Source of the DNA: Otatea glauca
Lineage: Eukaryota; Streptophyta; Magnoliopsida; Poales; Poaceae
DNA length: 64,000 nucleotides
NCBI GenBank assembly: GCA_036346275.1
Contig: CM070711.1
Span: 44,951,435 to 45,015,434, forward strand
Direction of reading: 5' to 3'
Below the pieces are notes generated by a model. It made no database searches. It was not told the DNA's origin and worked only from the letters and a program-made list of their open reading frames with translations. Numbering within the stretch: position 1 is the first letter of the stretch; the number at the start of each line of letters is the position of its first letter. The position numbers and the translations under genes were made by a program. This document shows positions 1 to 12,520 of the stretch, piece after piece.

Positions 1-1301
1 CATGGAACGGTAGAATTGCTTAGTCCAGCTTAAGCGTTTCGGTATTGTGCCAATATGGGAATCATTTCAAATGTTGTTTAAACTTATTTGTGAGATTGCG
101 GCAATTGGTGTTGCTGCTGTGATTTAAATGAATTAAAGTGGAAATGGTTTAGACCGGGGCGGATGGATGTTTGGCGGTGCGAAAGCACGAGACCTTGGTA
201 TGTGAATGTTCCGCCCTAGTCAATTAAGGACCGAAGCGTGTGTTACCATGGACCGAGCACTACCGTACAACCACAAGTCTATATGGGTACGACCTGGCTA
301 AATAATTTGTGCGTCTCATTATTAGCTTCGCCAGTTGGTGAGTGCCAGATGTTGGCAGGCGCAAGAGGGGGCTTCTGTACTGGGCAGCTAGAACCCTAAC
401 AGCGGTGAAACCTTAGCGGGCGAGGTTAATAGTGGGGTTGTGCATTGTAAAGGCCTTGTCATGATCTCTCTGCCGACACACCAAAGGAAGTGTGTTAAGT
501 GCATGGCAACAAGAGTCGATCATGTCTTGTGGGTAAAGTGTACACACTCTGCAGAGTTAAAACTACTTAAGTAGCCGTGCCTACGGTCAAGGGCAGGCGA
601 GGTACGCTTGCACATTGTAGATTTTATGGTTTTGTTACAAGGGAAAATGATGGTTTGGGAATCCGAGAGCAGATGGAACTCTTGGGTTATGGTTTGGCAG
701 ATGGAGCCAGTCAGGTAGATGGAACCTGCTTTAATTGTTATATCAAATTCAATTACTATGCTATTACATTTTGTTCAAATGATGCTTTATGAAATTACTA
801 TTGGTATTTAAAGTTGAACTTTGCTTTATGCTAAAAAGAGCCATATTATGCCTTCAATTGTTTAGCCTTGCATATAGTTATCATGCATTATGTTTCCAAG
901 ACTTGCGGAGTACATTTTGTGCTCACCCTTGCAATATCCCCAACCTTCCACAGAAGAGTTCGCGGAAGCGGAAGGTGACTACGACTTCTACGCTTGTGGT
1001 TATGATGAAGGCGATCCGGAATGCTAGGACGCGAACTCGATCGATTGCTGTTGGGCAAATGGATGGGCTTACTTACTTTGTTTTTGTTATTTCGTTTCCG
1101 CTGTTTCTTATTGAACTCAAGCTATGATGCTTCTTATTTGTAATAATTGGCCATAAGGCTAATATTCTTTTGCTTAATTAATATTACTTGCTTCGTGATA
1201 TGGATGTGTTGGTATCACTGTTTTCACTGTGTGTGCTAGCTTTTCCTGGACTAGCACAGGTTATACACAGAGGGTTCGGATTTGGAAATCCGGTCCCGAC
1301 A
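1..1301 (+). mobile_element. Gypsy LTR, 3' part, truncated by window start
   Basis: The stretch matches the layout of the 3' half of the large Gypsy LTRs elsewhere in the window, for example 52500-53397. It shares the block with 'aaccttagcggg', the 'gggtaaagtg' plus 'ctctgcagagt' block, and a tail with 'actagcacaggt' followed by a TTCGGATTT-like end and a terminal CCCGACA. The last base is set at 1301 because Copia coding sequence resumes immediately after it. The sequence carries no credible gene. Whether this is a solo LTR or the end of a full element cannot be seen because the left side is missing. Divergence from the 50614-62270 element is large, so it is a different subfamily. Confidence 0.7.
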
Positions 1302-2848
1302 CACACGTTCTCGGACAAAGTGAAAATCAACCTCAATATGCTTTGTTCTTGCATGAAACACTAGATTAGCTGTCATATGCGTTGCTCCAAGGTTATCACA
1401 CCACATAACAGGTGCTCGACACTGATATACACAAGTTCTTGCAATAAAGATTGTAATCAAATCAATTCAGTTGTCGCATTGGCAATAGCTTTATACTCTG
1501 CCTCTGTGCTGGACTGAGATACCATTGGCTGTTTTCTGCAGCTCCACGAAACAAGTTTGATCCAAAGAACACAGCATAGCCATTGGTTGATCTTCTATCA
1601 TCTGAGCACCCGGCCCAATCAGCATCAGAGAAAGTGCTAAGGAGCCGTGAAGATGACTTTGTAAGTAACAATCCCATATCAATTGTTCCCTTTAGATATC
1701 GCAATATCTGTTTTACTGCACACCAGTGTTGATCAGTAGGTTCTTGAAGAAATTGGCAAACTTTGTTGACTGTATATGAGAGATCAGGTCTAGTAAGCAA
1801 CAAGTATTGCAAAGCACCCACAGTGCTGCGATACTGAAAAGCTTCAGACTCTGACAATTTTACACCCTCTTCCTTAGACAGCTTCTCTGATGATGCCATG
1901 GGGGTTGAGATTGGCTTACAGTCTGTCATATGGTTTTTGTGAAGATCAGAGCTATATTTTTTCTGTCAATAGCATCCCCTTGTCTTTGACTGAAGCTTCT
2001 ATCCCAAGAAAATACCGCAGATTCCCCAGATCTTTAATAGCAAAATCAATAGACAACTTCTTAAGTAGCTTTTTCACCATCTCTTCAGAAGAACTTACAA
2101 TGACAATGTCATCAACGTAAATTAGCATATAAACCACAACTCCAAATTGATTAAACACAAAAAGAGACGTATCAGCTCTTGAAGGATTAAACGCAAGCTC
2201 TTGCAGCCTTGTGCTTAATCTCGAGTACCAAGCCCGCGGTGTTTGTTTAAGACCATACAGTGCTTTCTCAAGCCGACAGACATGTCCAGGGAATCTAGGA
2301 TCTTCATATCCTGCTGGTTGATGCATGTACACTTCCTCCTCAAGTACCCCATGTAAGAAGGCATTTTGGACATCAATTTGATGCAAATGCCAACCCTGTG
2401 ACACACCAAGAGATAAAACAAGCCGAATAGTAGTCGGTTTGACAACTGGACTGAAAGTGTCGCCATAATCCATTCCAGAACGCTGCTTGAAACCTTTTGC
2501 TACTAGCCTGGCCTTAAACCTTTCAATACTTCCATCTGGATTTTGCTTGAGTTTAAAGACCCACTTGAAACCAATGACATTTTGCCCTTGTCTCGGTTGT
2601 ACAAGAAGCCAGGTCTTATTTTTCTGTAACGCAAGATATTCTGCATCCATAGCTTCCTTCCACTTCGGATGATGAAGAGCTTCAATATGTGAATGTGGTT
2701 CAACCAAAAACGCCTTTCTACCAGTAAGAGGGTAACGAACTGTACCGTCTGTATATACTCTTGGCTGGCTAATATTGTTTTGCACTCTAGTCCGGATACG
2801 GTTTTGATTTTGATCCCTATATGGAGAATACATGTTATTCTAGCTTTT
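1302..2848 (-). pseudogene. Copia pol fragment: reverse transcriptase and RNase H, frameshifted
   Basis: On the minus strand the region encodes the end of a Ty1/Copia polyprotein. The first block (2833 down to 1952, about 293 residues) is reverse transcriptase, with FKWVFKLKQNPDGS, ARLVAKGFKQ, the polymerase box YVDDI and the YFLGIE block. The second (1929-1462) is RNase H with STPMASSEKL, RYLKGT and DADWAGCSDD. The third (1460-1302) carries the end of the domain, KHIEVDFHFVRERV. The first two blocks join in frame if one base of the T6 run at 1957-1962 (A6 on the coding strand) is an insertion. At least one more shift lies near 1480. The 5' part, LTRs and integrase are absent. The left end is cut by the Gypsy LTR. 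It is a dead TE remnant. Confidence 0.9.
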
Positions 2849-2850
2849 AA

Positions 2851-3084
2851 ATTTTGTTCCTAAATACGTGTCATTATATAATTTTGAGACAACTTTTAAA
2901 TATTTTTTCCTTTCTATACCTCAACTATTCATTATTCCCAATGTTATTTATTACTATAGAATAGAGTAGCACATACCATCCAAAAGCAATAAGTGAGTTA
3001 ATGAAGGAGAGCGATTTAGTCATTTCTATACTTGCCTTTGTTGAAATGCAAAATCCTAAAATATCATCTATTTAGGAACGGAAT
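2851..3084. mobile_element. Candidate Stowaway-like MITE
   Basis: A noncoding AT-rich block of about 234 bp is bounded by inverted copies of a short motif: GTTCCTAAATA near 2856 and its reverse complement TATTTAGGAAC near 3069. This resembles the Stowaway/mariner terminus common in grasses (CTCCGTTCCTAAATA-like). Flanking TA duplications are not convincing, so the call is tentative. It separates the Copia remnant from the 3' flank of the hydrolase gene. Confidence 0.4.
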
Positions 3085-3246
3085 ATCACCCACAACATGT
3101 ATTACAGTACAGAACTATATATCATTACAAGTAGCCAAGCACCAGCATTTTTGCAAGTGGGATGGATCATAGTTGCAGCATTGGAAGGAGCTATTGTTCA
3201 CTTCTTATCATGTTCCTCACTTCTCATGGGATTTCTGTTCTATTGC

Positions 3247-3425
3247 CATTACTGTCTAGTTCCACTCCTCTCAGGTTTTCACAACAGCACAAAAATAGGC
3301 GTAGCCTAGTACCAAAATCAAGTAGCAACGGAGCACCAATATTGTCATTACTGTCTAGTTCTACTCAGGTTCTCACAACAGCATGAAAATAGGCGTAGAC
3401 TAGTACCAAAATCAAGTGGCAAAGC
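3247..3425. repeat. Two-copy tandem duplication, period about 99 bp
   Basis: The sequence starting CATTACTGTCTAGTT occurs at 3247 and again at 3346, followed in both copies by CACAACAGCA, ATAGGCGTAG and TAGTACCAAAATCAAGT. The second copy has a few substitutions and a short deletion. It lies downstream of the hydrolase gene. The short open frames across it are produced by the duplication and have no support as genes. Confidence 0.85.
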
Positions 3426-3729
3426 AAAAATTTTCAGTGATATTTTTGCAAATCCATTCCAGATGAGTGCTATGAGAGCAATTTTCTCGACAGATAATGC
3501 ACACCGAGTGCCTTGCAAGTGTTTCTTGCTTACTGCATCCCCGCGAAGGAAAATGGAAGCATGTGTCCCTTCTCAAATAGTAGGATGGGTTTGCTTCTAA
3601 GTAAAACGAAGGACGTATAATGACCATGGTGTCGAATTGCCTTGTACGGAGGATCAAACACAGGAGCTTCAATAAGCTTATATAAGTTGTACAAAAGTCT
3701 ACAACAGCAATTCATCGGGTGATCATAAT

Positions 3730-6647
3730 TCATTCATCTTTGGTATCCCCTGCCTGCAAAGAAAAATAATTGCCACAGCCATATGAATGAACTGGTGAAC
3801 AGATTGCAAAAGCAATACGTGCAGAGAACAACATGAAAATTATTATTTGTCTATACCTCATTGGATGTAATGAAATCCACTACAGCATCAGAAAGTTCTT
3901 TACGATGAGCGGTATAGCAGTGATCTGCACCCTCGATGACAAGCAGCTTGTGGTTTGGTATATGCTTTGCAAACTCGTATGCATCTTCCACAGGAATGAT
4001 GTCATCTGCTGAACCATGGACTGTGAAGAACCTGAACAAAGAGTCAGACAATGAGTTGCCTCACCTGCAAAGGACAGAATTTGTTCTAGCACAATAGGGA
4101 AGCTTGTTGAAATCACAAGATATTTAATACTTTGGATGCTGGGATGTATGGAATAATGGAAATGACATGCTCAACAAAGGTAAATACTCTATGCCGTTGT
4201 CCCTGGTTGTTTCAATTGGTAGTTCAAATATAGGGACAGTGATGCCTGAATTAGTTTACTAACCTGCATTGTTTGCCAATGGAAAGGCTTGCTGCACGCA
4301 TATCAGTGTTCAGTCGTTCCATTAAGCTCTCTTTAGTTACCCTGTACAAAACCTTTCCTACGTTGCAACCAACGGACAGTTAAATGCCCACGAAAGAGAC
4401 ATAAGCTGTATCATATATACATCATATAACTAATGATTTGTTTAGCAAGTAGCTTTGCATGTACGAGGTCATACACGTTCCATTACCTGATTTGTTTTTG
4501 GCTTCAAGGTAACCTTCTTTGTCTATTATATCCCGAAATTCTTTGCCAAGGCGCTCTTCAATGCCTTTCTCCAAATCAAATCGACCAGAAAGGTTAACAA
4601 CCATGCGGACATCGTTATAGATAGAAGCATATAGAACCACCACATCTCCTCCTGGAGTAAACAGACATGCATTTTCTTTCAATGACTGAATTTTCCAAAT
4701 TGCGAGCTAAACACGCAGTAAGCAACATTCAATAATGAAGGGATGCGATGTGTGAGTAAATAGAACACCACCAACAAAGGTGTTGCGACTTCATTTAACA
4801 AAAACAAAAATACTGTGATTAAATGTTTAAGAACTTCAAGGTAAATGCTAGTAATAGATAACTGAGCAGAAACAAAAGTAGGATCACAAAGAGAGGAAAG
4901 CAAATAAGCAATACACTGGATAAAGTATGTTCCACATATTTGACAGAGCAGAAGGTACATGATTCAAAAAGCAATATGTTATTACTTAAACAGATAAGAA
5001 CATAAAATTAACTATACAGATAGCTCAAGCATCAGAAACCAATCTGCCCCACATAGATGTGACAACTAGGTTCTGATGTTGTGACCAATATACTAGTATA
5101 ATATAAAGGCAATAAGCTTTCCACCGTTTTACCTCCTGCATATATTGTGCATGCAAGTTCTTGTTGAGGAACTGAACAAAATCTTTTCACCTACTAATGA
5201 TGCAATTTCAATGAAACAACTCAATAGCAAACAATAAAACATTACACGAATACACCAACCAAAACAACATATATCACCAACCTTTGCTGTGACCAACAAT
5301 TGCTGTTACATCATACTTCTCCTGGTAAAGATATGAAACAACAGAATGCAAGTCATCCGCCTCCTTCCTGTAGTTGCCGTACTGGAATTCACCTTCACTT
5401 TCTCTGAAAAGCATAAGACCAAAGGCATCATAAGAATGAGGTTATGAACCACACTTCTTTTTAAAATGAAATTAGATGGTTCAAAATTATGTACCAAGCA
5501 ACAGATATTCAAACAATGAAAATGTAACATAGAAAATTCAAATGAAAAAAAAACTATTTGATGCATTCTTCCAAAGGTTTATTTTACGAAAAAAAGTGGA
5601 GGCCTAAGAGATACTTAACATCTGAAACTCAAAGCACTAACATGCAGGAAACTCGGCTCATTTAGTTCTTATCCTATTTTTTTTTATTAAGTTCTTATCC
5701 AAACTTTAGAAACACGAATTTGAAAGCCACTGATGAAATGAACAAAGGCTAGATTAGCATTTACCACAATAGCATTTGTGAACTTAAAGTAACATCATAT
5801 CCATAATTCCACCAGCAACTTACCCATTTCCACTGAAATCAAAGCGAAAGATACTAATCCCTTGCTTTGTTAGTGCAGCCGCTAGATCAACAATGATGCT
5901 ATCATTCTGAAAACGTGCATTAACTTTTGTTAGATGCGCAAAAACTATTCCTACAACAGTTTGGTCCACTGCATCTCACATAGAAACATGAAATATAGTC
6001 AATCGTATATCAAAGAGAACATGGAAAATTTCTTCTGGTGATGGCATAGTTAAGTACCTTGGAAGCTGTAAAGCCATGGCACAAGACTACAATCTTATTG
6101 TTCGAACCCATGTGATGCAACAACCCCACTAGTTTCTCTCCATGTTTGTTCGTTATCACTACTCTTTGTTCCATAGCAGCTGTTCAGAAACCACATGAGT
6201 CAATAATTTGGATGCAAGATAAGTTTCACTGCTCCTCAATTCTGTGCCAAAAATATTACCAACAATCACAAGACGTTCTTTTGTGCAACTGTTAACATTT
6301 TAAACCATTCATATTTATTAAGAAATATAATTTCAAAGGCCTTAGGTATATGTGACCATTTCACACCAGCACGAGAAAATCATCCAGTCTAAGATCGGTC
6401 GTGCAGATTGAAAATTTCCTTAAAATGGTTAGTGAGAGGGAAGCCGGCAGAAATTTGGCATGGATCTTCACGACCATCGCCTGGGGTCGTCTACTCGAAC
6501 CATGATAGTGGCAGAAATAATCGAAGTATATAAGCAAAGTTACACGCAGCCTCTCGCACCCAAGAGAAGGTACCGAGAGGTAAAATCAAGAAAGGGAGGC
6601 TTACGGGGGTTGGAGGCATCCTGAGAGGAGGAGAGCGGCTGCGCCAT
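3730..6647 (-). CDS. Alpha/beta-hydrolase superfamily protein (serine hydrolase), eight exons
   Basis: Eight minus-strand exons splice in frame at consensus sites: 6647-6605, 6179-6058, 5906-5824, 5403-5282, 4651-4487, 4357-4264, 4031-3857 and 3753-3730, giving 275 residues. Residues 49-51 form the oxyanion HGF motif. GHSKGG at 120-125 holds the nucleophile Ser122. HGSADD supplies the likely catalytic Asp219 and GADHCY the His247. This is a complete triad of the small plant 'esterase/lipase/thioesterase' S33-like family; the substrate is unknown. No signal peptide or membrane segment is apparent, so a soluble protein is expected. The start ATG at 6647 is in frame through intron 1, and an internal Met17 could serve instead. 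If the last intron is retained, translation stops at 3851 after 269 residues. No frame break was found, unlike the surrounding TEs. Confidence 0.93.
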
Positions 6648-6964
6648 GGATGATGGATGGCGGCGGCCTCGTGCGACGGCTGGGATCGTAGGATTCCGAG
6701 GGTGCTCACGCCGCCGGCCGCAGCAGGAGCGGGAGCGGGAGGAGGGATTCGCCGGGCAAGTGGAGATGGGATCGGACTTGGGAGGCCGACCGGCAGCAAG
6801 TGGCTACCACCGGTTTGGGGACACTGGCAGCGTCGGAGCACCGTTGGATTTGGCTTTTGTTCGATCCACATCGAACGTGTGGCAAGTTTTCAGGTGCCTG
6901 GTAGCAACAAATCACAATATCCATGTTTTTCAACAAAGAAGGCTTGGCTTTTTTGTTAGCCCAT

Positions 6965-7000
6965 TCGTACTTTTTTTATATATATAAATTTAGCCACGTG
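6965..7000 (-). promoter_or_regulatory. Possible promoter of the hydrolase gene: TATA-like tract and G-box
   Basis: About 330 bp upstream of the hydrolase ATG an AT tract at 6971-6989 reads TTTATATATATA on the minus strand. A perfect G-box CACGTG lies at 6995-7000 just upstream of it. Order and spacing fit a plant promoter with a 5' leader of roughly 300 bp, but no transcript evidence is available and the tract is a simple repeat. Confidence 0.35.
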
Positions 7001-8590
<1,590 letters not shown>

Positions 8591-8599
8591 AATCACACT

Positions 8600-8840
8600 T
8601 GACACCTACTACCTTGCCAGGCTTTCTTGCACCCAAACAAAAAGTAAGAAAAAAAGAAGAGAGAATGGGCACATCAGAATGGCCACCGTCTGGAATCTCC
8701 TTGTGCAGAGAGGAACAGGAACTTCAGTAAGCTTTGAAATTGTACGGCAGGAATCTATAAGAATGCATTCATCTTTTGCTGGCTATATGAAAACCTGGTG
8801 AACAGATTGCAAAACACGGGACCGTATAATTATTTTAGGT
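8600..8840 (-). pseudogene. Second hydrolase copy, 3' end fragment (piece 1 of 4)
   Basis: This stretch aligns with 3470-3830, the 3' untranslated and last-exon region of the intact hydrolase. Matches include GGAATCTCCTTGTGC against GAATTGCCTTGTACG, AGGAACTTCAGTAAGCTT against AGGAGCTTCAATAAGCTT, TTCATCTTT in both, and near-identical CTGGTGAACAGATTGCAAAA. Orientation is the same as the intact gene. Homology stops close to 8850, where the Gypsy LTR begins, and resumes near 33480. It is the tail of a duplicated gene. Confidence 0.8.
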
Positions 8841-9399
8841 AACGACAGTAACAATGTCATTACTCTGGGATAACTACACGAATCTCGGCATACTAGCTAA
8901 TCAAAACATCAAACACACTCGATATTTTATCACACCGTATCCAGAGTGTTACAACAGAACAATAATTAGAGACTGGATGTAAATATATTACAAACCAAGC
9001 CACATAGGGCTATATGTCCATTACATTAACCTTTACATAAGATCCCAGAACAACAAAATGATATTAAATAGATACTAATTACACCAAAAGTTTGCCGAAG
9101 CCGATGCATGGCTTTTCATCCATTCTATCCCTTCTGGTAGAACTCAGCCGCCTCGTCAAACCAAATAGACGCTTGAGCACCGGAGCCAGACTCTAGAAAA
9201 GGAGGATTTAGTAAGAGTGAGTACAAAAGTACTCAGCAAGCATTAATAATAAAATGTACTATATGAGTTTTCTCTAAACCATCTCATTATTCCTTCCTCA
9301 AATCCTTTTTCAAAAACAAGGTTTTGAATTATGAAAATCCACGTTCCAGTTTTCAATTATCAAACGTGCTACTACCCTTCCCCATATATATACAATACT

Positions 9400-10035
9400 A
9401 ATTGTACCCCGACTTCAAAGCCACATATGCGGTACACCCCCTACCTACTATACTCCGACTATCAACGTAGTACAGTAGTCTAACCTCAAAGCACGCCGCG
9501 GTACTGTACTCTAACTAACAACGGTAGCATAGTACCCCAGACGATAACGTTAGTGCTGTACTCGACAAACAACGGTAGTACAGTACTCCGACTTCAATGT
9601 ATGCCACGATGCCATACTCTGACAAACAACGGTAGTACAATATCTCATAAGACAACGGCAGTGCTATACTCTGACTAACAACAATAGTACAGAACTCCGA
9701 CTTCAATGCATGCCACGATGTCGTACTCCGACTAACAACAGTAGTACAATATCCCAGACGACAACGACAGTGCTGTACTCAGACTAATAATGGTAGTACA
9801 GTACTCTGACTTCAATGTATGCCACGATGTCGTAATCCGACTAACAACGGTAGTATAGTATCCCAGACGACAACAGCAGTGCTGTAATCCGACTAACAAC
9901 GGTAGTACAATACTCCAACTTCAATGCATGCCACGGTGCTGTACTTCGACTAACAACGATAGTATAGTATCCTAGACGATAACGATAGTGCTGTACTCCG
10001 ACTAACAACGGTAGTACAATACTCCAACTAGCAAC
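9400..10035. repeat. Minisatellite inside the Gypsy LTR (GTAGTACAGTACTCCGAC family)
   Basis: A short unit built on 'gactaacaacggtagtac' plus 'agtactccgacttcaatg' and 'catgccacgatg' is reiterated many times with variants, and 'cccagacgacaacg' alternates with it. The order gives a higher-order period of roughly 115-120 bp made of about 38-bp subunits. The unit contains the palindrome GTACAGTAC. It has no coding potential worth calling. Confidence 0.85.
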
Positions 10036-10039
10036 AACA

Positions 10040-11488
10040 GTTCATCAACAATACGGCTTATTCATAACCAAAATCCGCTACCACAGGTTAAACCATTTCT
10101 GCCACCACAAGTCACATATCCATCTTCCCAACATTTCATTCAGTGCAGGGTTTTGATATAGAAAATATTTTTCCATGCACAGATGATATCTAAAAACAAT
10201 TGAAAACAGATTCACAAATATGATCAAAAGAATCTTGCTGGAATAAACTCAGAATGTTCGGCCTCGCAAAAACAGTTCGAGCTGACTGAAGGGTTCTGTT
10301 CTGGTCCTAATAATTACACTACATTAATCTATGGCATTTTATTAATATAAATTGCAATTTCCAACAATCCCATTTAATCAATTTTACCATTAACTGAAAT
10401 AGATATTTCTTTGTTACATGCCATGCTTTATTTTCCTACTAGATTTTCCTTTATACTCCTAATGCAATTACTGATGTCATGATGAAATGTATGCAGGTAC
10501 ATGATCCATTCTCCACTGCTCTTCCATTTCATTATCAATGCCATAAGTTGCTTCACGGTCTTACTCACTTTTTACTTTCTTTCTCACTGCTACTTACTTA
10601 CTTCCTTTACTCGTATTCATCTTCTTCATTACTACCACTAGTTGCTTTACTGTCTTATTCATTTCAGCCGAGAGCCTTGCTGATTGCTGGCCGAAGCTTT
10701 ATTGATGGCTAGCTACTTCGGTTGCTTCATTTACTACTAATGCCGCAGGCTACCTCTACTTCTTCCATTCGGCTGCACTCCATTTTGCCGAAAGCTATTT
10801 CTCTTCTCCTCTCTCTTGCTTCCTCACTCTCTGGTGCCAAATGGAGATACCTCTATTTCTCCTCTCTCTACTGCAGCTTTACTCCTCTCCTCCCTCTTCC
10901 TACTCATTCGGCTACCCCATGCCGAAGCCTGCGAAGGCTCATGAGCTCATGCATAAATGGGGGTTTTTATCTCTGCTTTGATTTTGTGATTTCTCATATT
11001 TGGATCTACCGGTTCTTGACTTTTGAGGTAAGATCAACTGCAAGGTAAGGGTCTGTGATGTATATGGGTTGAGCCCTAGGTTTTCTAGAGTTCTCCTACT
11101 GAGACCATCTTCTTCCTTCCCCTTCTACTGCACTTCTTCTAGCACTTCTACTCTACTGGCAAGAAGCTTACTTGAGGTCCTTCGGTTTTGGTTGTTTTGG
11201 TGATGGAGTTGAAGAACTGGTTAAGGTAGTGGAAGTAGAGGAAGCAGATCTCCTGCTGGATCAAGCCTTCTCCTCCTAGCTTCCGGGTTCTCCTCCTCTT
11301 TTCTTCTTGATCAGCTTGGCTGGGACCTCCTTCTCCCCTTCTTGCTCTGTGGAGCCTTCGGTTCTTGGTCGCCTCGGTTCTTGGCTAATGTGAAAGGTTG
11401 GATGCACTTGGCTCTTGCTCTTGCTAGCTGGGAGAAAAGGGCTGCACCTAGCCTTCTGCCTTTGGCCGAATGCAGCTGAGCAAGAGTA
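10040..11488. other. Remaining LTR body, noncoding, pyrimidine-rich
   Basis: This continues the split Gypsy LTR up to the MULE target duplication. The part from 10480 to 11480 is rich in CTTC/CTCT tracts and repeats 'cttcggttgc'- and 'gccgaa'-type words. Short open frames reflect the skew. No gene is recognised. Confidence 0.5.
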
Positions 11489-11498
11489 CTAGCTTGTC
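11489..11498. repeat. Target-site duplication of MULE-1, left copy
   Basis: CTAGCTTGTC directly abuts the left MULE-1 terminus, and the identical 10-mer follows the right terminus at 32744-32753. Length fits the 8-11 bp duplications of Mutator-like elements. Confidence 0.92.
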
Positions 11499-11800
11499 GA
11501 ATTTTTTTTAAATAATACATTTTTTAAATAGAATTGCAAAAATATACCACGAAATCAAAAAATTGCAAAAATAAGCACGTCGCCCTACCATAGGCGACTT
11601 GTCGACCGGGCAATGAGGTGGACTTTTATTCGTGACTGCAGTTGGGCGAGAGGAGAAGTCGCCCAACAGTAGGGCGACACGTGTACAAGTCGCCCCATGG
11701 TAGGGCGACATGGGATCATGTCGCCCAATGGTAGGGCGACATATATAAATCGCCCAATGAAAAGGCGACATGGGAGGAAATTTCCAAATTTTTTAATTTT
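11499..11800. repeat. MULE-1 left terminal and subterminal inverted-repeat region
   Basis: After the AT-rich tip come alternating GTCGCCC and GGGCGAC words separated by short spacers such as AATGGTA and CATGG, giving several overlapping hairpins between 11580 and 11770. The same word set in inverted order forms the right end at 32440-32670, and a close copy forms the start of MULE-2 at 46740-46910. Confidence 0.88.
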
Positions 11801-12520
11801 TTTTGAGAGACTTCAAAAAAGGTGAAAATATTTGGATAAACGGATTTAGGATTCAAGTAAATTATTTATGGTACAACACATGGATTATAAACACACATGG
11901 ACACAAGGAATAACACAATTGCACATAGAGAATAATATTTATAGTATAACACAACTATCACATTTTGTCGTTTCTTGCTCACTTGCTTATAAATTTCGTG
12001 ACTACCTAGGAATTTATACTCTTAACCAAAGAGTCAAGAATCAAACGATTCAAAACTAAATCAAGATCAAACTCTTTTTTCATATTTCACTCGGACTCGC
12101 CTTGTCACAGGATTAATTAACTCTAACAATTGTAAATCAGACGCTTATTGCATGTGAACAATTCGCAGCATTCTGCGTGATTCCATGTGTACAAAATCGC
12201 GTTTTTGTATGTGAACAATTCGTAGCCTTGTGCGTTATTGCATGTGGACAAAATCGTGTTATTGCATGTGAACAAATCACGTTATTGCATGTGAATAAAT
12301 TTACACTTTGCTTTGCATGTATTTTCCACTAGTGCAATAACCCATAATTATTATAGTCGACGATAACTCATGTTATGAATATTTCGTATGTAGCACTTAA
12401 ACTATTTGTTGAACATACATAAGGGCAGATGCACTAAAAGTTCAGATGATAAAATAAGAAATAGATTAGATTATATTACAAGGGCATTACAACAAAGGAC
12501 GAAATTGCTTGACTAACTAA
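11801..12520. other. MULE-1 noncoding spacer with 'ttattgcatgtgaacaa' repeats
   Basis: Downstream of the zinc-finger gene, a word like TTATTGCATGTGAACAAAT recurs about every 30 bp between 12143 and 12300. The matching stretch of MULE-2 (47000-47600) is collinear and nearly identical, so the spacer is a fixed part of the family. No gene is seen. Confidence 0.7.

Noticed and set aside
6491..6987. Overlapping open frames around the hydrolase start
   Set aside because: They cover the GC-rich 5' leader and exon 1 in other frames. The frame from ATG 6647 is the one that splices into the hydrolase.
9400..10035. CRISPR-like array
   Set aside because: Units are degenerate, spacers are themselves repeats, and the sequence is plant nuclear LTR DNA.
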